64,000 bases of DNA from an uncultured Bacteroidia bacterium (GTDB taxonomy: Bacteria; Bacteroidota; Bacteroidia; Bacteroidales; F082): contig CADBZW010000008.1 in NCBI GenBank assembly GCA_902799345.1, positions 1 through 64,000 on the forward strand. Direction: 5' to 3'. The translations under genes and the position numbers were made by a program. The notes beneath the pieces are model-generated. The model was given only the letters and a program-made list of their open reading frames with translations, made no database searches and was not told the origin of the DNA. Below are positions 59,161 through 64,000 of the stretch, in pieces. Every line of letters starts with the position of its first letter. Within the stretch, counting starts at the first letter, position 1.

Positions 59161-59168
59161 TACTTTTG
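59161..59168 (+). promoter_or_regulatory. -7 promoter box for the TPR-HTH gene
   Basis: TACTTTTG lies 21 nt before the ATG at 59190; an in-frame TTG at 59166 overlaps it and is unlikely as a start. In 58952-59160 I see no coding region. Confidence 0.65.
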
Positions 59169-59189
59169 CGTTTGAAAAACGAACGCATT

Positions 59190-60773
59190 ATGAACTGCAT
59201 TCCGGTCATGATTAAAAAACGCTTTTTGCTCTTACTTGGAGTGGTCCTGCTCCTTCCCGCTTGCAACACCAAAAGCAAGTCGGAAAGGATGCAAGCCGTG
59301 GTCAACGAGGTACGCGCCAAGTACAAGGCCTACGAGGACATCAGCCAGGACGACCAAATCTTTGAGGCTTACGACTTCTTCGTGAGGCAAAAGGATTATG
59401 GCAACGCCGCGCCTGCCGCGCTTTACAGCGGCTGCGTGCGCCAAGCCAAAAAGGAATACGAGTCGGCGATGAACTGCTACAAGGAAGCCGACAAGTACGG
59501 TCGGATGGTTGGCGACTCGGTGAGCGCAGCCTTCGCACAGTATTATATAGGTGACCTCCTTAACGCCAGCGGCAACGAAGCCGAAGCCATCACCAACTAC
59601 AAAGCCGCGGCAGAATTGTGGGGCGACAGTCTCTCACGCAAGGCCAAATGCCTCAATGCCGTAGCCATGATGAACATTGTCATCGACGAGTATGACAGCG
59701 CCTTTGTCTATCTCGACCAAGCTTTGAATTTGGCCCAAACCGCCCAAGACAAAGTCACCGAGGCCTCGGTTTGGAACAACTATTCCGTTGCCTATCAATT
59801 GCTTGACGAATACGACACCGCCTTGGATTGCCTGAGAAAAACCCTGCCTTTGGTGGACGAAAAACGTCGTCCCATCGCCTTGCTTAACCTCGCCAAGGTG
59901 TATCTGGCTTTGGATGAACGCGACTCTTTGGAATACTACAAAACACAGATGCTCAGCGCAATAGAGGAAGTGGAATGTCAACCCGAGACACAGGCCGCCG
60001 TTTATGGTTTCCTGATAAAGGATGCGCTTGCCGTGGGTGACTATGAAAGTGCCTACCAGTTTGAAAAACAGCACGAACAGGTGGCTTTGGACATCCTTGG
60101 TGACCAAACCCAAAGCTCCGTCCTCGAGATCCAGAAAAAATACGACTTTGAGGCGCAGGCCAACCAGCACAACCGCCAGATGCTCTCGCGACAAAGGCTG
60201 ATCATCGTGCTCACCATCGTCCTGATTGCGGCCTTGGTTTTAGTCACCATATTGATTCTCAACGCCCTGAAAAAGAAACGCATCGAAGCCGAAATCAACG
60301 CGAACTTGCTGGAACTGAAGAGACGCAACGCGCAACAACAGCAAGAGCAGAATGCAATGCAAGCACAATACGATGAACTACAAAAACAGAACGCGCAGCA
60401 AAGTGAACTACAAGCAGAATTTGGCGACAAACTAAAAGACGAATACCTACAGAAATGCAACATCATCCGCTGCTTCGAAGTGCTGTCGCGCGACAGAAGC
60501 AATCCAATCGCTTTCAGGGACTTGGAGAAGTCGCTCTTTGATGGCGAAGACCATTGGGCTGGCTTCGAAGCCGCTTTCGAAGGGGTACATCCAGGCTTCA
60601 TCGCTTTTGTGCATAAGCAATATCCCGACCTCAGCGATATGGAATTCCGCTACTGCCTGCTCTCGCATTTCAAGCTCTCGCGGCAAGAATATGCTGACGT
60701 GCTCGGTTGCAGCGTTTACAATGTCGACAAAATCCGCGCAAGCCTCAACAATAAAATGAATACAAAGCAATAA
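59190..60773 (+). CDS. TPR-containing membrane regulator with C-terminal HTH
   Basis: A 527-residue protein with a lipoprotein-like signal (LLLLPACN, Cys25) preceding about seven TPR units (about 55-330). A membrane helix (about 337-361, LIIVLTIVLIAALVLVTILIL) and a Gln-rich coiled coil (about 375-425) lead to a C-terminal cytoplasmic domain with an HTH (LSRQEYADVLGCSVYNVDKIR, about 500-520). This is the Bacteroidota TPR-TM-HTH architecture: a periplasmic sensor coupled to a DNA-binding end. ATG 59208 would trim six residues and also works. It heads a cluster of envelope genes it may regulate. Confidence 0.85.
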   Translation: MNCIPVMIKKRFLLLLGVVLLLPACNTKSKSERMQAVVNEVRAKYKAYEDISQDDQIFEAYDFFVRQKDYGNAAPAALYSGCVRQAKKEYESAMNCYKEADKYGRMVGDSVSAAFAQYYIGDLLNASGNEAEAITNYKAAAELWGDSLSRKAKCLNAVAMMNIVIDEYDSAFVYLDQALNLAQTAQDKVTEASVWNNYSVAYQLLDEYDTALDCLRKTLPLVDEKRRPIALLNLAKVYLALDERDSLEYYKTQMLSAIEEVECQPETQAAVYGFLIKDALAVGDYESAYQFEKQHEQVALDILGDQTQSSVLEIQKKYDFEAQANQHNRQMLSRQRLIIVLTIVLIAALVLVTILILNALKKKRIEAEINANLLELKRRNAQQQQEQNAMQAQYDELQKQNAQQSELQAEFGDKLKDEYLQKCNIIRCFEVLSRDRSNPIAFRDLEKSLFDGEDHWAGFEAAFEGVHPGFIAFVHKQYPDLSDMEFRYCLLSHFKLSRQEYADVLGCSVYNVDKIRASLNNKMNTKQ

Positions 60774-60777
60774 TAAT

Positions 60778-61191
60778 ATGAAAACCAAACACTTATCATT
60801 AATTACCATCTTGTTTGTCACCTTGATTACGGCTTCTTGCAGTAAGCCAGTCAATCCGAACAACCTCATTGACGACAAAGACAAAATCGACATCAAAGGC
60901 TCGCTTTCCAATGGCGACATGCGCTATCCGAACATTGAGGCGGGTTATTGGGGAAAGACTGTTTATGTGTACTTCCACGATTATATGGGTGAATGCGTCG
61001 TCAGCATCAGCAACAGACAAGACCATGTCATTTTTTGCGACACCGTAACTTCGGGTTACGACACAGGAACGCGATTCTATATGGGCGATCAACCTATGAG
61101 TCGCTACCACCTCGTCATCAGCAACGGCACCGACGAGGCCGAAGGATGGTTCAACAACTTCAAGATTGTCGCCGTTAGGCCAAAGCAGTAG
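60778..61191 (+). CDS. DUF3244-like small lipoprotein
   Basis: A 137-residue lipoprotein (LITASC, Cys21). After a short linker it is a single beta sandwich (about 40-135): KTVYVYFHDYMGECVVSISN, then strands around YHLVISNGTDEAEGWF, the layout of DUF3244 and similar Por-secretion-like domains. Function is unknown. It follows the TPR regulator by 4 nt, so it is probably translated from the same message. Confidence 0.78.
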   Translation: MKTKHLSLITILFVTLITASCSKPVNPNNLIDDKDKIDIKGSLSNGDMRYPNIEAGYWGKTVYVYFHDYMGECVVSISNRQDHVIFCDTVTSGYDTGTRFYMGDQPMSRYHLVISNGTDEAEGWFNNFKIVAVRPKQ

Positions 61192-61239
61192 ATTCAAAAT
61201 TCAAGATTTAAGATTTAAAGATTTAAAAATCAAATCATT

Positions 61240-61845
61240 ATGAAAAAATCAGCCATCCTATTAAGTCTAATGGTTTTGCTTTCCATAGCGACGTTGGCTC
61301 AAAATTCAGAAAAGCCCTATTCATTAGTGGCGCATGTTGGCGGTGGAAGTGGTTCTTTCCCTTTCCTGGATGGCGATATGACTACCAGCCATCGCATTGC
61401 TGCATTGGGAATCGATGGTAAATATGATTTTGCCGAACACTGGTCGCTTTTGGTAGGTTTGGACTACCAATTTTGGTATTTCAAAGGCTATTATATTCAT
61501 AGTGACCCCGATGGCGTTGAGAATCTTCCCTACACAGCGACTGGACATATCATGCGACTACCTATCCGTTTGGAGTATCATAAGCGCTGGTTTTATATGG
61601 CTTTTGGCCCTTATTTGGAAAAGGCATTCGGAGATGTTTCTGCAGGCAGCATCAAAGAGATTGCTACCCTCGGACCTACAATTGAAATAGGCGGTAGGAT
61701 TCGGCTCTCTGATAATGGCAAACTTCGAATCGGACTACAAACCTCAGTGGGAACCACACTCAGCATCGGCTATCATAAAGAACTGTTTTTCGGACGAGTA
61801 GAAGCCAACGCCTTATTGCGGATTGGATATGAATATCATTTCTAA
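61240..61845 (+). CDS. Outer-membrane beta-barrel protein, 201 residues
   Basis: A signal peptide (about 1-21, cut after SIATLAQ) precedes a predicted eight-strand barrel ending in ALLRIGYEYHF with terminal Phe. Segments such as GKYDFAEHWSLLVGLDYQFWYF and RLPIRLEYHKRWFYMAFGPYLE are typical of PorT-like and OmpW-like barrels. It is the first of three consecutive barrels. A short degenerate AAGATTTAAAGATTT repeat (61196-61230) precedes it. Confidence 0.78.
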   Translation: MKKSAILLSLMVLLSIATLAQNSEKPYSLVAHVGGGSGSFPFLDGDMTTSHRIAALGIDGKYDFAEHWSLLVGLDYQFWYFKGYYIHSDPDGVENLPYTATGHIMRLPIRLEYHKRWFYMAFGPYLEKAFGDVSAGSIKEIATLGPTIEIGGRIRLSDNGKLRIGLQTSVGTTLSIGYHKELFFGRVEANALLRIGYEYHF

Positions 61846-61876
61846 CATTGCTGAAAGATTTAAAATTCAAATAATT

Positions 61877-62449
61877 ATGAAAAGAAATATCTTGTTATTC
61901 GGACTGCTACTTGTTATAGGAGGTCTCCACGCCCAAGAAAAAGGTCAATTCGTGCTTCAAGCCGAAGCCAATGCGGGCGTGCTTTTCCACGATTTGTTGA
62001 AAGACAATCGAAAAGTTCATCCCGAAGTTGCTCTTGGAGCGGTTTTCGGCTATCAAGTCGGCAACCATTTGAGCATAGGCATTGGTGCCAATGTCCGCCA
62101 AACTTCCGATGTGGTCACTTGGTTGCCGGTGTTCGCCTCGGCCAAGTATCGCTTCAATGGCAGCAATGTCAAGCCCTTTGTGGAGGCCCGTTGCGGCTAT
62201 GCCTTTTGCCTATTGGGTTTGGGCTATAAAGGCAGTAGTTATGTGTCATCGGCTTTATGCGAGGGCTTTTATGCCACCGTGGCTGGCGGTTGTTCGTTCG
62301 GACATTCCGACCTCGGCCTTGGTGTGCAGTTCATCAATATCCACACCTACGAAATGGACTATGACATCACGCCTCCGCAAAAACAAAGTCAAGGCATCAA
62401 ACCCGCTGTTTTCGTCAGCTATGCATACAATTTCCACTTCGGAAAGTAA
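61877..62449 (+). CDS. Outer-membrane beta-barrel protein, 190 residues
   Basis: ATG 61877 gives a signal peptide (about 1-20, GLHAQ cleavage region); an earlier ATG at 61823 overlaps the previous gene and buries the signal. The mature part is a barrel with strands such as LSIGIGANVRQTSDV and VFVSYAYNFHFGK. It has unusually many Cys residues for a barrel (three, about 125-155). Role unknown; spacing to neighbours (31 and 21 nt) indicates one operon. Confidence 0.75.
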   Translation: MKRNILLFGLLLVIGGLHAQEKGQFVLQAEANAGVLFHDLLKDNRKVHPEVALGAVFGYQVGNHLSIGIGANVRQTSDVVTWLPVFASAKYRFNGSNVKPFVEARCGYAFCLLGLGYKGSSYVSSALCEGFYATVAGGCSFGHSDLGLGVQFINIHTYEMDYDITPPQKQSQGIKPAVFVSYAYNFHFGK

Positions 62450-62470
62450 ATAATTTAAATCCAAATAGTT

Positions 62471-63091
62471 ATGAAAACCAAATTTATCATCCTCGGTTTG
62501 CTCGTCGCCTTTGCGGTGCCTGCCTTCGCGCAGCGCGACACCATCAGGAGCAACAAGAACGAGTTCAGCATCGGCTATGGCGTGATGCCGTCAAGCAGCT
62601 TCCGTTTTAAACCAGGCCAACACTATTATCCCTTGGAGGAACATGTGGGTGCCATTTATGCCACCTACACGCGCCGCCTCAACAAGGTCATCGGCATCGG
62701 AGCCACCTATTGCTTCGACCCACGCGTCTATACCTATTATGAAACGCCTCGCACCCGCGAAGGCCTAATCTGCCGCCTCGGCGAGTCGAGCCACACGCTC
62801 ATGTTTCACCTCAAAATCAACTGGCTCAACACCAAGTATGTGAACCTCTACAGCAAAGTCGGGCAAGGCGTCATGGCTTGGGGCTACAACCTTAAGGAAT
62901 ACCAACCCGACGTGTTTGAAATCGACATGCCTTCCAACAAATTCAAAGACAGAATCGACTACGCCTACCAAATCGTTCCCATCGGAGTGGAAATCGGCAC
63001 GAAGCGTTGCGCCGGCTTCATCCAGTGCGGCATCGGCATGGAAGGCATGATTAGCATCGGTTTTCGTTATGGACTAAAAGATAAGGAGTAA
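62471..63091 (+). CDS. Outer-membrane beta-barrel protein, 206 residues
   Basis: A signal peptide (about 1-20, VPAFAQ) and a predicted barrel; strands include NEFSIGYGVMPSS, HTLMFHLKINWL and GMISIGFRYGLK. Distantly similar in style to the two preceding barrels rather than near identical, so not a recent duplication. It ends 5 nt before the last lipoprotein gene of the cluster. Confidence 0.75.
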   Translation: MKTKFIILGLLVAFAVPAFAQRDTIRSNKNEFSIGYGVMPSSSFRFKPGQHYYPLEEHVGAIYATYTRRLNKVIGIGATYCFDPRVYTYYETPRTREGLICRLGESSHTLMFHLKINWLNTKYVNLYSKVGQGVMAWGYNLKEYQPDVFEIDMPSNKFKDRIDYAYQIVPIGVEIGTKRCAGFIQCGIGMEGMISIGFRYGLKDKE

Positions 63092-63096
63092 ACGCT

Positions 63097-63708
63097 ATGA
63101 AAAGACACTTGATATTTTGCATCGCCCTCGTGGCCGTGATGGCCTCTTGCGTGAAAGAGCCTCAAATCTACCGTCGCCTCACCGAGGAAGAAGCGGCCAT
63201 CGTCCCTTATCAGATGGGGCAAAACATCCGAATGCTCAACCAAGTTGGCGATACACTCAGCTTCACCGTTGTACACGACACCACTTATGTAGCCAATAAC
63301 TACGACGACTACCGTTATCACCCTTCCAGAAAAATGTCCATTGAGCCTCGTCCCTATTTCTATGCTCGTGAGGTGGTGCTTCAAAGTCCGCCCGAAGACA
63401 GCTGCCTGCTGCGTTGCATCGTGGCACCAGAGAAGGTGGTCACTGTGAGTTTCGAAAAGCTCCGCCTTTTCCAGGACAATCACGGAAACTTCTATTCTTG
63501 GCATACCATATTAGGCCGCACCCTCCCCTTGAACGACCTTTCCACCACCACATTCACGATCGGAGAAACCACCTACGAGAATGTGCATGTCGACCAAGGG
63601 TCCTATATGGCAGACACTACCAACATATCCTACGCATGGTACTATAGCGAACAGTTGGGACTGCTGGCCGCCAAACACGGCGATAACTCCTTAACGCTAA
63701 TACCTTGA
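63097..63708 (+). CDS. Lipoprotein, 203 residues, unknown family
   Basis: A lipoprotein signal (VAVMASC, Cys18) is followed by a beta-rich domain without a recognised signature. Short strands such as LSFTVVHDTTYVAN and LGRTLPLNDLSTTTFTIGE suggest an Ig-like or lipocalin-like sandwich. It closes the TPR-led envelope cluster; a strong terminator follows. Confidence 0.72.
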   Translation: MKRHLIFCIALVAVMASCVKEPQIYRRLTEEEAAIVPYQMGQNIRMLNQVGDTLSFTVVHDTTYVANNYDDYRYHPSRKMSIEPRPYFYAREVVLQSPPEDSCLLRCIVAPEKVVTVSFEKLRLFQDNHGNFYSWHTILGRTLPLNDLSTTTFTIGETTYENVHVDQGSYMADTTNISYAWYYSEQLGLLAAKHGDNSLTLIP

Positions 63709-63726
63709 CAGGAGGTTGGCCCAACG

Positions 63727-63765
63727 AAAAAGTCGGGGGAGCGAAATGCTTTTCCGACTTTTTTT
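63727..63765 (+). terminator. Terminator ending the envelope cluster
   Basis: AAAAAGTCGG (63727-63736) pairs perfectly with CCGACTTTTT (63754-63763), followed by a further T run. Confidence 0.9.
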
Positions 63766-63879
63766 GTCCATCCGGACTACTTCGTGCCTCGCAGTGACGC
63801 AAAGCGCACGAAGAACAAAGTCCTGAAAGGGAGAAAAAGAAGCTTTTTTGTGAGGCAATCAAAAAAAACATTCATTTTT

Positions 63880-63909
63880 TTTGATTATCAGCATTAATTC
63901 ATAAATTTG
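63880..63909 (+). promoter_or_regulatory. Promoter of the gene leaving the window
   Basis: TTTG (63880-63883), 18 nt, then TAAATTTG (63902-63909). The downstream ATG is at 63938. Confidence 0.65.
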
Positions 63910-63937
63910 CTGCGGATTCATCAAAACAAGTAAGGTT

Positions 63938-64000
63938 ATGGAAATATCTAGGAAAAACACTCAACAAATGAAACACAGAGGCTGGATTATTTCATTATCG
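63938..64000 (+). CDS. Partial coding region at the right edge
   Basis: An open frame from ATG 63938 (MEISRKNTQQMKHRGWIISL) runs off the window. A second ATG at 63968 would give MKHRGW..., which looks like the start of a signal peptide. The good promoter just upstream supports a real gene; the product cannot be identified from 21 codons. Confidence 0.5.
   Translation, partial: MEISRKNTQQMKHRGWIISLS

Overview
The window is chromosomal DNA of a member of the Bacteroidota, most likely an anaerobic Bacteroidales species; I cannot name it. The evidence is Bacteroidota-type promoters (-7 box TAnnTTTG, for example at 1087, 27244, 29045 and 42702) with few visible Shine-Dalgarno sequences; Type IX secretion C-terminal sorting domains (42750-46484 and 57468-58637); many small lipoproteins and PorT-like outer-membrane barrels; lineage-typical families (DUF4468, DUF2807, GYDIA GHMP kinase, BspA-type leucine-rich repeats); and HydF, which points to [FeFe]-hydrogenase metabolism. 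I see no rRNA, tRNA, CRISPR array or complete transposase gene.

Layout. 0-8.7 kb: a probable IS3-type end at the left edge, a YpfJ-like metalloprotease, a 5'-nucleotidase lipoprotein, a Ser-rich secreted protein, upp, elbB, an enoyl-CoA hydratase, and a barrel-queG pair. 8.8-19.6 kb: a second barrel, MltF-like transglycosylase, acyltransferase plus phosphatase, a large lamin-tail secreted protein, CYTH phosphohydrolase, then asd, ribF, rlmH and a DUF2807 lipoprotein. 19.6-25.1 kb: a mevalonate operon (DUF4468 gene, mvaA, GYDIA kinase, mvaD, mevalonate kinase) followed by gtrA. 25.1-28.6 kb: recG, a TatD-like gene, a MITE-like palindrome and a low-molecular-weight phosphatase.

28.6-38.7 kb looks like an AT-rich accessory region. 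It holds two phased direct-repeat arrays in front of a DUF4143-type ATPase, a run of small membrane and lipoprotein genes including a BspA-like protein and two YD-rich proteins, and then a Ser/Thr kinase-regulator pair flanked by two paralogous mini-HTH genes. 38.8-52.6 kb: hydF, two near-duplicate ssb genes, a zinc-ribbon protein, RNase H, a giant T9SS carboxypeptidase, pfk, aspS and a C69 dipeptidase. A 190-bp intergenic module before the ssb genes is repeated before an orphan gene at 52091. 52.7-57.4 kb: a PIF1-like helicase followed by two DUF488 proteins and a third protein that may be a dual-OB protein, a candidate nucleic-acid conflict or repair locus. 57.5-64 kb: a secreted esterase, PspC, a TPR-HTH sensor and a cluster of five envelope proteins.

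The most unusual signal is the density of short palindromic repeat families. Copies lie between genes, and also in frame inside all three GHMP-superfamily genes of the mevalonate operon; another copy supplies the stop codon of hydF. All coordinates, alignments and stem lengths were read by eye; no homology search was run.
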